Positions 6,914 through 14,121 are shown, numbered from the stretch's first letter. The stretch: DNA of 14,278 nt from an uncultured Odoribacter sp. (GCA_900544025.1 UQTM01000085.1:1-14278), one strand, 5' to 3'. The notes: generated from the letters alone by a model not told the origin. Made by a program: numbers and translations.

Positions 6914-6950
6914 AAACCGGGATATTTGAACATCGAATATCCCGGTTTTA
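6914..6950. terminator. Intrinsic terminator between ppa and comM (convergent)
   Basis: A perfect 13-bp stem (6914-6926 with 6936-6948, core ACCGGGATATT), a 9-nt loop and the trailing TTTTAATTT. It ends the grpE-to-ppa run. The minus-strand side (CTCTATTTTAG) is moderately T-rich, so it may also stop comM transcripts. Confidence 0.88.
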
Positions 6951-7003
6951 ATTTATAATAATCTTCTTTCCTTTTTCTTCTTTTCTTTTAAGTCGCAATC
7001 CGT

Positions 7004-8539
7004 TTAACTTCCCCACGATTCTTTGTCGAGAGAGCGGTATTGAATGGCTTCGGCGATGTGCTGGGGCGTTATATTTTCGCTCCCGGCCAGGTCGGCGATG
7101 GTTCTCGACAGTTTGATAATCCGATCGTAGGCGCGGGCGGAAAGCCCGAATCTCTGCATGGCTATTTTCAGCAAAGCGGTACATTTTTCATCTAATGGAC
7201 AGAATTCTTTTAAGAGCGTGGAGTTCATTTGAGCATTGCAATGTATGTTTTTCCAGGGCTTGAAGCGTTCCGTCTGGATATTCCGGGCCTTGATCACTCT
7301 TTCCCGGATGGTATGGCTGTTTTCCGCTTCCTGGTTTCCTGTAATTTTGTCAAGCTCTACCGGAACCACTTCAATGTGCATATCGATGCGGTCGAGCAAA
7401 GGGCCGGATATTTTTGACAGATAACGTTGTATCATCGATCCTGTGCAGGAACACTCTTTCGTGGGATGATTATAGTATCCGCAGGGACAGGGATTCATGG
7501 AGGCGATCAGCATAAAATTGGCGGGATAATCTACGCAGCATTTGGCCCGGCTGATCGTGATTTTCCGATCTTCCAGCGGTTGACGCATGACTTCAAGGAC
7601 AGAGCGCTTAAATTCCGGTAGTTCATCCAGAAATAAGATTCCGTTGGAAGCGAGCGAGATTTCTCCCGGATGTGGAAATACGCCTCCGCCGATCAGGGCG
7701 ATATCCGATATCGTATGATGAGGGGCGCGGAACGGGCGGGAAGTGATCAAACCGTTGTGCCGTCCCAGTTTGCCTGCAACGGAATGTATTTTGGTGGTTT
7801 CCAGTGATTCTTCGATGGTCATGGGAGGTAAGATACCGGGTAACCGGCGTGCCAGCATGGTCTTACCCGCACCGGGGCTGCCTACCATAAGCAGGTTGTG
7901 CGAGCCTGCTGCTGCAATTTCCAATGCCCGTTTCACATTTTCCTGTCCTTTTACATCTTTGAAGTCGTAGAAGGTGAGCTCTTCCTTTTCCGTTGTTTGC
8001 AAAGGATCGAACCGGATGGGAGAAATATGTTGTTCCTTTTTCAGAAAGCCAACGACTTCCCGGAGGTGTGAAAACCCGTAAACGCTGATATCTTCTACAA
8101 CTGCGGCTTCGTCGGCATTTTCAATGGGGACGATCAGTTTTTTAAAGCCTTCGCTCCGGGCGTTGATCGCAATGGGAAGTACCCCTTTCACCGGAACGAG
8201 TTTCCCGTCGAGAGACAATTCTCCCATAATGATAAATTCTTTTAGTTCGGAAGAGGGTATTTGTTCGTTAGCTGCCAATATGCCGATAGCCAAAGGCAGG
8301 TCATAGGCGGAACCTTCTTTTTTAACGTCGGCAGGAGCCATGTTGATGATCACTCTTTTACCGGGAATACGGGAACCGATTTCACGGAGTGCCGAATCAA
8401 TGCGCTGCTGGCTTTCGCGGATGGCATTGTCGGGCAGTCCGACGATAATAAATTTTGCACCACAAAGAATATTCACTTCTATGGTGATCGGAATGGCTTC
8501 GATTCCGTTTACCGCTCCGCCAAAGACTTTAATTAGCAT
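7004..8539 (-). CDS. comM: YifB/ComM family Mg-chelatase-like AAA+ ATPase
   Basis: In naturally transformable bacteria ComM is a hexameric AAA+ helicase that promotes branch migration during integration of incoming DNA. The family is widespread, so competence is not shown here. The 511-residue protein has the typical order: an N-terminal domain of Lon-protease-like fold (about 1-170, VGLPDNAIRES, INMAPADVKKEGSAYDLP), then Walker A GSPGAGKT (220-227), Walker B ILFLDELPEF (Asp305, Glu306) and a cysteine cluster CPCGYYNHPTKECSC. LLDRIDMHIEV and a C-terminal Mg-chelatase-type helical domain (LSARAYDRIIKLSRTIADL) follow. Length is normal and the ORF is intact. It is the last gene of the minus-strand block, 128 nt after lpxH, with its own candidate promoter. 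Confidence 0.93.
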   Translation of the reverse strand: MLIKVFGGAVNGIEAIPITIEVNILCGAKFIIVGLPDNAIRESQQRIDSALREIGSRIPGKRVIINMAPADVKKEGSAYDLPLAIGILAANEQIPSSELKEFIIMGELSLDGKLVPVKGVLPIAINARSEGFKKLIVPIENADEAAVVEDISVYGFSHLREVVGFLKKEQHISPIRFDPLQTTEKEELTFYDFKDVKGQENVKRALEIAAAGSHNLLMVGSPGAGKTMLARRLPGILPPMTIEESLETTKIHSVAGKLGRHNGLITSRPFRAPHHTISDIALIGGGVFPHPGEISLASNGILFLDELPEFKRSVLEVMRQPLEDRKITISRAKCCVDYPANFMLIASMNPCPCGYYNHPTKECSCTGSMIQRYLSKISGPLLDRIDMHIEVVPVELDKITGNQEAENSHTIRERVIKARNIQTERFKPWKNIHCNAQMNSTLLKEFCPLDEKCTALLKIAMQRFGLSARAYDRIIKLSRTIADLAGSENITPQHIAEAIQYRSLDKESWGS

Positions 8540-8566
8540 AGCATCTGGTTTGAATAATTAGGCTAT

Positions 8567-8597
8567 CCAAGTTAAACTCTTTTTACATAAATACAAA
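8567..8597 (-). promoter_or_regulatory. Candidate promoter of comM
   Basis: On the minus strand, TTTG (8597-8594), a 19-nt gap, then TAACTTGG (8574-8567), one mismatch from TAnnTTTG. It would start RNA about 20 nt upstream of the comM ATG. Spacing is ideal and the -7 box slightly imperfect. Confidence 0.5.
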
Positions 8598-8667
8598 GGG
8601 AAGGTAAAATAAAATTAAAAAATGTTTATTGTAAAATACGCTGTAAAGCCAAAGTTTGAGTGGTGTA

Positions 8668-9480
8668 TTATTTTTGCTTCTGTATCACTAATTCGAGGTT
8701 TTCTCCGTCGAATACGGCGTAGCTGTCATAGGTGATCCAATCCCCTGTATTGATGTAGTGGGAACCGGGTGTTAATGCAAGATCGATAGGTAGGTGACGA
8801 TGCCCGAAAATGAAATAGTCAAAGTGCCGACGGGATAAAGTATCGCGGCAAAAGCGGACAATTTCTTCCTGTTCCTCTCCCCGGAACGAATCGGCTTCGA
8901 TGTGCCCGTTTTCCAGGCGGGAGTGGGACGACCATTTTTGGGCCAGCAGGATTCCGAGATCGGGGTGTACCCACCGGAATGCTTTTTGTAAAAAGCGGTT
9001 GTGGAAAATATTATATAAAAATAAATATCCTTTATCTTTGGGATTAAGAGCATCCCCGTGACCGATCAGAAAATGTTTGCCGTTGATATTGAAAAATTCG
9101 TTTTTTGTATGGAGAGTAACACCACATTCCTGCGGTAAATAATCAAAGGCCCAAATATCATGGTTACCTGTGAAAAAATGTACCGGAATACCGGCATCTG
9201 TAAATTCACATATTTTAGCAAGGAAACGGATATAACCTTTCGGTACCGACCTTTTATATTCGAACCAAAAATCGAATATATCCCCCAGTAGAAAAAGAGC
9301 TTCACAATCTTGCCGGATGCCTTCCAGCCAGTTTACCAGCCGGAGTTCCCTTTCCCGGTTGTTACTCAATACCGGAGCGCCCAGGTGGGCGTCTGAAAGA
9401 AAGTAAATTTTTTTCCCTTTGGGTAGAGATAATGAGATTTCTTGTGCCGGAACGTTTCTATTTTCCTGTTTCTTTCCCAT
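8668..9480 (-). CDS. lpxH: UDP-2,3-diacylglucosamine diphosphatase LpxH-like metallophosphoesterase
   Basis: Calcineurin-like phosphoesterase predicted to cleave UDP-2,3-diacylglucosamine to lipid X plus UMP at the inner face of the cytoplasmic membrane, the fourth step of lipid A synthesis. All metal-ligand motifs are present in the 270 residues: SDAHLG (Asp30, His32), GDIFD (Asp67), GNHD (Asn106, His107), GHGD (His141) and GHRH (His227, His229). The protein is about 30 residues longer than E. coli LpxH. No signal peptide is seen, as expected. The ATG lies 12 nt after the stop of the thioredoxin-fold lipoprotein gene, so the two are probably one transcript. LpxG/LpxI-type enzymes do the same reaction, but the motifs fit LpxH. 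The exact substrate is inferred from the family. Confidence 0.88.
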   Translation of the reverse strand: MGKKQENRNVPAQEISLSLPKGKKIYFLSDAHLGAPVLSNNRERELRLVNWLEGIRQDCEALFLLGDIFDFWFEYKRSVPKGYIRFLAKICEFTDAGIPVHFFTGNHDIWAFDYLPQECGVTLHTKNEFFNINGKHFLIGHGDALNPKDKGYLFLYNIFHNRFLQKAFRWVHPDLGILLAQKWSSHSRLENGHIEADSFRGEEQEEIVRFCRDTLSRRHFDYFIFGHRHLPIDLALTPGSHYINTGDWITYDSYAVFDGENLELVIQKQK

Positions 9481-9492
9481 AACCCCTCTGTT

Positions 9493-10656
9493 TTATTTCA
9501 ATAGATCGTTCAAACGGTCTTCCAGCCTTCTGCCTGTCAGGTCTTTGCCTACGATTTCATATTTAGGATTGATGATAAAGTTGGCCGGAACCGTACGTAT
9601 ATTCCAGCGGCGGGCGATCCGGCTTTGCAGGGCATCGGCATCCCATACACAGTCCCACGTAATGTTGTATTGTTTTACCAACCTTTGCCATGCCAGGCGA
9701 TTTTGGTCGAGACATACCTGATAAATCCGCACTCCTCTATTCCGGAATTTATCATATACTTTTTTCATTTCGGCAGCATAGGCCCGGCCATCGGCTCCTC
9801 CGAGTACGGAGAAATCCAATACGACGAATTTACCTTTTAAGGAGCTCAAGGCAATGGTGTCGCCCTCGCTGTTAGGCAGCTTGATCTCCGGTAACGTCGT
9901 CTCGCTATTGGCGATAAGCTGTTGCAGGCGCAAAATGTTGTCGTTTTTTTTGATTAAGTCGAGGTGTTTTAGAATAGCTTTGGTGTATTGCGATTCCGGA
10001 AACATAGCCTTTAAGGCAGATGCAACGATTTTGTAAGAATGAAGGTTTGTTTCCGGTGTCAGAATAAAGTTGTCGTTATCGAATTTTTGATAAAGTGCAT
10101 AATAGGAAGCCGGAGAAACGGCATGTTTTAAGATAAAATCCTTTGAAAATTTGATTTGCCGTCCGGTTATCGTGTCCCACTCCGTTTCAAGGTGTACGCG
10201 AATCGAATCGTAAGCCTTTCCCTCGGGTAAAGCGTTGTAGGCATTTCGCAGGGAGTCCATCGTTTGCCGTGTCCGGTTTAATTGATAGTTCAGCATTTTC
10301 AGCCAAAGCGATCCTTCGGAACCATCTACCCAGTAATTATTGTTCAGGTCTTCGAGATTCCCTTTTAGCTGAATGTGCATATCGGGTTCTCCGAGTAGTG
10401 TGACAAAAGCATTTTTACCGATGCGGACATTGTAAAAGGTCGGGGTTGTCACTTCCCTTTTAAAACTGAATTGACCTTTCCGGTTGGTTTCGGTGGAATC
10501 GACTACGACAGACTGATCTACGTTTAATTGTTCCAGATATACTTTTTGCTTACTGGCATTTTGAATATCCCCGCTGATTTTCATTTGGTCTTTCCGGGAA
10601 CAGGAAAAGAGTGTAACTATCGCCAAGACAGATAAAAGAATCTTTTTAACTTTCAT
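9493..10656 (-). CDS. DUF4369/TlpA-like thioredoxin-fold lipoprotein, non-catalytic
   Basis: Predicted envelope lipoprotein of 387 residues. It has a lysine start and hydrophobic stretch ending in a lipobox LFSC (Cys19), then an N-terminal DUF4369-like beta domain (about 24-120, MKISGDIQNASKQKVYLEQL). A helical middle region and a C-terminal AhpC/TSA-Redoxin thioredoxin fold (about 250-387) follow. The fold is recognisable from LKGKFVVLDF and the cis-proline motif RTVPANFIIN. At the place of the usual WCxxC it reads SVLGGADGR, so both redox cysteines are replaced by glycine (287 and 290) and disulfide exchange at this site is not possible. Related proteins are common in Bacteroidota; their roles are poorly known. 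It starts the probable transcript with lpxH and is divergent from the cysteine-rich metal cassette. Confidence 0.85.
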   Translation of the reverse strand: MKVKKILLSVLAIVTLFSCSRKDQMKISGDIQNASKQKVYLEQLNVDQSVVVDSTETNRKGQFSFKREVTTPTFYNVRIGKNAFVTLLGEPDMHIQLKGNLEDLNNNYWVDGSEGSLWLKMLNYQLNRTRQTMDSLRNAYNALPEGKAYDSIRVHLETEWDTITGRQIKFSKDFILKHAVSPASYYALYQKFDNDNFILTPETNLHSYKIVASALKAMFPESQYTKAILKHLDLIKKNDNILRLQQLIANSETTLPEIKLPNSEGDTIALSSLKGKFVVLDFSVLGGADGRAYAAEMKKVYDKFRNRGVRIYQVCLDQNRLAWQRLVKQYNITWDCVWDADALQSRIARRWNIRTVPANFIINPKYEIVGKDLTGRRLEDRLNDLLK

Positions 10657-10692
10657 GATATGTTCTTGTTATTGTAGCCGATTAAATTGTCC

Positions 10693-10724
10693 CGAAAGTA
10701 CACTTTTTTTTCGGCATAGACAAG
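10693..10724 (-). promoter_or_regulatory. Candidate promoter of the lipoprotein-lpxH unit
   Basis: On the minus strand, CTTG (10724-10721), a 20-nt gap, then TACTTTCG (10700-10693), one mismatch in each box from TTTG and TAnnTTTG. A start near 10687 would give a leader of about 30 nt. Confidence 0.4.
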
Positions 10725-10727
10725 TGA

Positions 10728-10739
10728 CCTGCCGGCAGG
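10728..10739. repeat. 12-bp perfect palindrome in the divergent promoter region
   Basis: CCTGCCGGCAGG reads the same on both strands and is much more GC-rich than the sequence around it. It sits just upstream of the -33 positions of both divergent promoters, so it is a candidate operator. No regulator is assigned. Confidence 0.4.
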
Positions 10740-10764
10740 AGATGATGAAAAAATATCGGAAGTG

Positions 10765-10794
10765 TATGGAAATGAATAGAAAATCGTATATTTG
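10765..10794 (+). promoter_or_regulatory. Promoter of the cysteine-rich/TonB receptor/HMA cassette
   Basis: TATATTTG at 10787-10794 is an exact -7 match. TATG at 10765-10768 is one mismatch from TTTG, with an 18-nt gap. The predicted start (about 10798-10802) falls at or next to the first ATG of the following gene. Confidence 0.6.
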
Positions 10795-10800
10795 CAAAAT

Positions 10801-11214
10801 ATGGTGAATATGCTTTCCGGGATATTACGTTTTTGGGTGCTTTTAATTGTAAGCACAGCTTTAATAGGTGTGAATATCGTGCAATTATCTTGTATTTGTT
10901 GCGATTCCACATACCTTCAGGTTGAGTTGTTGCCCCAAGAGAAAACTTGCCGGTGCGGATCGGAAGAGCCTTGCCAGGGAAAAACGTGTTGCCCCCAGGA
11001 TCAGGAAAATTTCCGGCATGATTTTTATCAGGTTGCCGGTTTTTCACAAATCGTGAAAAGCGCTTTGCCGGATATCGTATTTTTTTATCCGGGTGTAAGG
11101 GTTTTGGATTGTCTCATCTATGTGTCTGATATAGAAGATCATTATTTTTTGCGTCCTGAAACGATTCCGGATATACCGCCTTCGCCGGAATTATTATGCA
11201 CTTACCGTTGTTGA
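10801..11214 (+). CDS. Cysteine-rich membrane-anchored protein (HYC_CC_PP-like), putative metal binder
   Basis: Encodes 137 residues from ATG 10801 (134 if ATG 10810 is used). A hydrophobic segment (about 8-29, RFWVLLIVSTALIGVNIV) is followed at once by CICC (31-34), then CRC (50-52), Cys58 and CC (63-64). A proline-rich IPDIPPSP and a C-terminal CTYRC come later; there are 11 cysteines in all. The early cysteine group after the membrane segment, a central CC and a late PP resemble the small Bacteroidota HYC_CC_PP family, which I recall as sitting beside metal-related TonB receptors; here the first motif is SCICC rather than HYC. The hydrophobic segment may be a signal peptide or an anchor. 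The TonB-dependent receptor follows after 82 nt. A role in metal binding outside the cytoplasm is inferred from cysteine content and neighbours only. Confidence 0.75.
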   Translation: MVNMLSGILRFWVLLIVSTALIGVNIVQLSCICCDSTYLQVELLPQEKTCRCGSEEPCQGKTCCPQDQENFRHDFYQVAGFSQIVKSALPDIVFFYPGVRVLDCLIYVSDIEDHYFLRPETIPDIPPSPELLCTYRC

Positions 11215-11215
11215 T

Positions 11216-11273
11216 TTATAACTGATTCGATCTAAGAATGACAGATTTGTCTGTCGGTTATTTTCAGTTATAA
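11216..11273 (+). repeat. Nested inverted repeat between the cysteine-rich gene and the TonB receptor
   Basis: Outer arms TTATAACTGA (11216-11225) and TCAGTTATAA (11264-11273) are perfectly complementary over 10 bp. Inside lies a second perfect hairpin, GACAGA-TTTG-TCTGTC (11240-11255). No T tract follows directly, so it does not look like a simple terminator. It could be an operator, or an RNA structure controlling the receptor, whose ATG is 24 nt downstream. Confidence 0.6.
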
Positions 11274-11296
11274 TTATATAAACGTATTGTTATTCA

Positions 11297-13570
11297 ATGA
11301 TAAAATATATTTGTGGTGCTTTATTGGCATTGGTGTGTCTGGATGTTTGTGCCCAGGAATTGAAGGGACGGGTTGTGGAACAAAACGGGGAGGAAAAAAT
11401 GGGCATACCCGGAGCCAATGTTTATTGGCTCGGCACGAAAAACGGAGTAGTTACCGATATGGACGGGGCTTTTAAAATAGTCAGACATTCCATATCGGAT
11501 AAGCTTGTGGTGAGCTATATGGGGTATAAATCGGATACGCTTCAGTTGAAGCCTGCCGAACAAAATATAGAGGTGGTACTTACCTCCGGTAAGACTTTGG
11601 ACGAAGTGAAAGTTACGGGACGGGCAAGTACGACCATCATCAGTACCCGGGGACCTTTGATGGAACAATTGATTTCTGGAGAAGAATTGTGTAAAGCGGC
11701 TTGCTGTAATCTGGGGGAAAGTTTCACAACCAATGCTTCTGTCGATGTGGCTTATGCAGATGCCGTGACAGGGGCGAAACAAATTCAGTTGCTGGGGTTG
11801 ACCGGAAAGTATGTACAGATGATGACCGAGAATTTACCTAATTTCCGGGGAGTATCCTCTCTTTACGGTTTGAGCTATGTACCGGGCCCTTGGATGAGTG
11901 CTATCTCTGTTTCTAAAGGAATGGGATCGGTTGTGAACGGTTATGAAGCGATTGCGGGACAAATCAGCGTGGATTATAAAAAGCCCCGAGACAGTGAGAA
12001 GATTTTTGTAAACGGGTATTACAGCAGTGAAGGGATGATCGAATTTAATGCGAATGCCAGTTTGCTATTGAACGATAAGTGGAGTACCGCCCTGCTGATT
12101 CATGGTGACTGGCTCACGATGGAGCATGATGCGAACCATGACGGATTTCTCGATATGCCGGGAAAAACGCAGTATAATGTGATGAATCGCTGGCAATATA
12201 AGACCGACAAATGGAATATTCAGTTTGGAGGGAAGCTGTTGGACGAGGATCGTTTAGGCGGACAAAAAGGGATTAAGAAGAGTATGCGGGGAAATTACGG
12301 GGGAGAGAATTTGTATGGTATCGGGATAGAAACCCGCCGTTATGAGGGATTTTTGAAATTAGGGTATTTAATGCCCGAATACGAAAACACCAGTATGGCA
12401 TTGCTGGTGAACTACACCGACCACGATCAGGATTCCTGGTATGGGGCGCGAAATTTCGGTGTGCGGCAAAAGACGATATTTGCCAATTACATTTTCCAAT
12501 CGATCTTTGGAAATAATGAAAATCAGCAGTATTCTGCCGGAATTTCTTTTAATCATGATTTTTATGACGAATCTTTCAATGATTTTTTGGTAGCCTCACA
12601 ACAAAAGACAGAAACGGCCTATTTCGACCGGGATGAGAGTGTTACCGGAGTTTTCTTCCAATATACCGGAATTTTTTGGGATAAGCTGGCGATAATGGGA
12701 GGTTTGCGTTACGATTATCATAGTTTGTACAATGGGTTTGTGACGCCCCGTTTTCATATCGCTTATGCTCCGAACGATTTAACGATGCTGAAGGCTTCGG
12801 TCGGTTTAGGCTATCGTACGGCCAATGTGCTGGCAGACAATAGTTATTTGTTGGCTTCCGCTTCTCCCATGTATGTGAATGGGCGTTTATTGGCAGAGAA
12901 TCCGGGAGAACTGAAACGATTGGATATGGAAAAAGCCTGGAATTTTGGAGTACAGTTCAACCGGAAGTTTTTAGTGTTCGACCGAATGCTGAATATCAAT
13001 CTGGATTATTATCGCACAGACTTCCTGCGGCAGGTGATAGCAGATAATGAAACGGAGTCCGGTAAAGTAAATTTCTATAATCTGGATGGAGATTCTTATT
13101 CTAACTGTTATCAGGTAGAGGTGAGGTATGAGTTGATCCCCCGATTGGATGTTACCGGGGCTTATCGGTATAACGATGTGAAGACGACTATAGGGGGGCG
13201 TTTGCTGCGTGCACCTTTACAAAGCCGTTCTAAAGGGTTGCTTAATCTTTCCTATGCTACGAATCTGAAAAAATGGCAGTTCGATTTTACTACGCAGTTT
13301 AACGGGCCGGGAAGGATTCCGGGGAATGGACCGGAAAATTCCGGTGGTGATTTCGATTCTTTCCGGATTATGAATGCCCAGATCAGTAAATTTTTCCGGA
13401 AATGGAGTATTTATGCCGGGTGTGAAAATATCGGGGATTTTACGCAAAAAAATCCTATTATTGCAGCAGACGATCCTTGGGGAAGCCATTTCGATTCTTC
13501 AAAGATATGGGGGCCCGTGCATGGAAGGAAATTTTATATCGGAATCAGGTTCGGTTTGGATAGGAAATAG
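11297..13570 (+). CDS. TonB-dependent outer-membrane receptor, probable metal or metal-chelate uptake
   Basis: A 757-residue outer-membrane beta-barrel receptor energised by TonB. A signal peptide (about 1-20, cleavage probably near VCAQ) is followed by a carboxypeptidase-D-regulatory-like domain (about 21-105, LKGRVVEQNG ... VVSYMGYKSDTL) typical of Bacteroidota receptors. Next come the plug (about 108-235) and the barrel, which ends with an amphipathic strand KFYIGIRFGL. The plug carries an unusual cysteine motif, CKAACC (Cys132, Cys136, Cys137), in the sequence CKAACCNLGESFTTN. There is no SusD partner, so polysaccharide uptake is unlikely. Its neighbours are a cysteine-rich membrane protein and a secreted HMA-domain protein, which point to a soft metal such as copper, but the substrate is not shown by sequence. 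The ORF is intact. Confidence 0.93.
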   Translation: MIKYICGALLALVCLDVCAQELKGRVVEQNGEEKMGIPGANVYWLGTKNGVVTDMDGAFKIVRHSISDKLVVSYMGYKSDTLQLKPAEQNIEVVLTSGKTLDEVKVTGRASTTIISTRGPLMEQLISGEELCKAACCNLGESFTTNASVDVAYADAVTGAKQIQLLGLTGKYVQMMTENLPNFRGVSSLYGLSYVPGPWMSAISVSKGMGSVVNGYEAIAGQISVDYKKPRDSEKIFVNGYYSSEGMIEFNANASLLLNDKWSTALLIHGDWLTMEHDANHDGFLDMPGKTQYNVMNRWQYKTDKWNIQFGGKLLDEDRLGGQKGIKKSMRGNYGGENLYGIGIETRRYEGFLKLGYLMPEYENTSMALLVNYTDHDQDSWYGARNFGVRQKTIFANYIFQSIFGNNENQQYSAGISFNHDFYDESFNDFLVASQQKTETAYFDRDESVTGVFFQYTGIFWDKLAIMGGLRYDYHSLYNGFVTPRFHIAYAPNDLTMLKASVGLGYRTANVLADNSYLLASASPMYVNGRLLAENPGELKRLDMEKAWNFGVQFNRKFLVFDRMLNINLDYYRTDFLRQVIADNETESGKVNFYNLDGDSYSNCYQVEVRYELIPRLDVTGAYRYNDVKTTIGGRLLRAPLQSRSKGLLNLSYATNLKKWQFDFTTQFNGPGRIPGNGPENSGGDFDSFRIMNAQISKFFRKWSIYAGCENIGDFTQKNPIIAADDPWGSHFDSSKIWGPVHGRKFYIGIRFGLDRK

Positions 13571-13647
13571 TTGTAAAAAAAGGGGAGAGAGTGTATTTTG
13601 CGCTGATAAATATTTATTGAATTTATTAACTCTAAAATAATAATGAG

Positions 13648-14016
13648 ATGAAAGCGATGAGATTTTTTTTAATATTGGTAATCGGTTTGTCCGTGGCAGT
13701 GTCCGCACAAGCTCAGAAAAAAGGAGAAAAAACGGTGGTGTACGATGCGACGATGCATTGTGAATCCTGCAAAGCGAAAGTAGAAAAGAATATTGCTTTT
13801 GAGAAGGGCGTGAAAGATTTGAAAGTAAATCTGGACGCACAGACAATCACCGTGACTTTCCGTGAGGATAAGAACAGTGCGGAAGGGATCAAAAAAGCGA
13901 TTGAAAAGCTGGAAATCCCGGTAAAGGGAATGAACGAGGGAAAAGCCAAAGAAACGGTGAAATCCGGGAAAGATAAGAAAGCCTGTAAAAAGGAATGTGA
14001 AGGCGAAAAGAAGTAA
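13648..14016 (+). CDS. Secreted heavy-metal-associated (HMA) domain protein
   Basis: A 122-residue protein with a signal peptide (about 1-23, hydrophobic core FFLILVIGLSVAVS, ending AQAQ). One HMA/ferredoxin-like domain (about 27-95) carries the metal motif MHCESC (Cys38, Cys41), the CxxC used by Atx1/CopZ-type proteins for Cu(I) and related ions. The C-terminal tail is lysine-rich with a second cysteine pair, CKKEC (Cys113, Cys117). Unlike the cytoplasmic chaperone CopZ it is exported, so it should act in the periplasm. It lies 77 nt after the TonB receptor gene and before a terminator, as last gene of the cassette. An alternative in-frame ATG is at 13657. The metal is inferred. Confidence 0.9.
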   Translation: MKAMRFFLILVIGLSVAVSAQAQKKGEKTVVYDATMHCESCKAKVEKNIAFEKGVKDLKVNLDAQTITVTFREDKNSAEGIKKAIEKLEIPVKGMNEGKAKETVKSGKDKKACKKECEGEKK

Positions 14017-14038
14017 TGTTTTAGCTTTGTTTTTATAA

Positions 14039-14082
14039 AACCGAAGGGCTATTCCGTGATAGGGATAGCCCTTCGGTTGTTT
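14039..14082. terminator. Strong terminator after the HMA gene
   Basis: A 17-pair stem (14039-14055 with 14062-14078, one G-U pair) with loop GTGATA, followed by TGTTT on the plus strand. On the other side an A-rich stretch would give T's on the minus strand, so it may work in both directions. It closes the metal cassette. Confidence 0.9.
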
Positions 14083-14121
14083 AGAGCTAAGAGACATTTG
14101 GTTATGTATGAATATCTTTTG

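Noticed and set aside
10682..11047. Minus-strand open frames opposite the cysteine-rich gene
   Set aside because: The plus strand has a consensus promoter, a hydrophobic N-terminus and motif-like cysteines in cassette context; the antisense frames have none of these.
14097..14121. TTTG followed by TATCTTTT resembling a promoter
   Set aside because: The gap is only 12 nt and the -7 box is imperfect; the predicted start would fall inside the hairpin at 14122.
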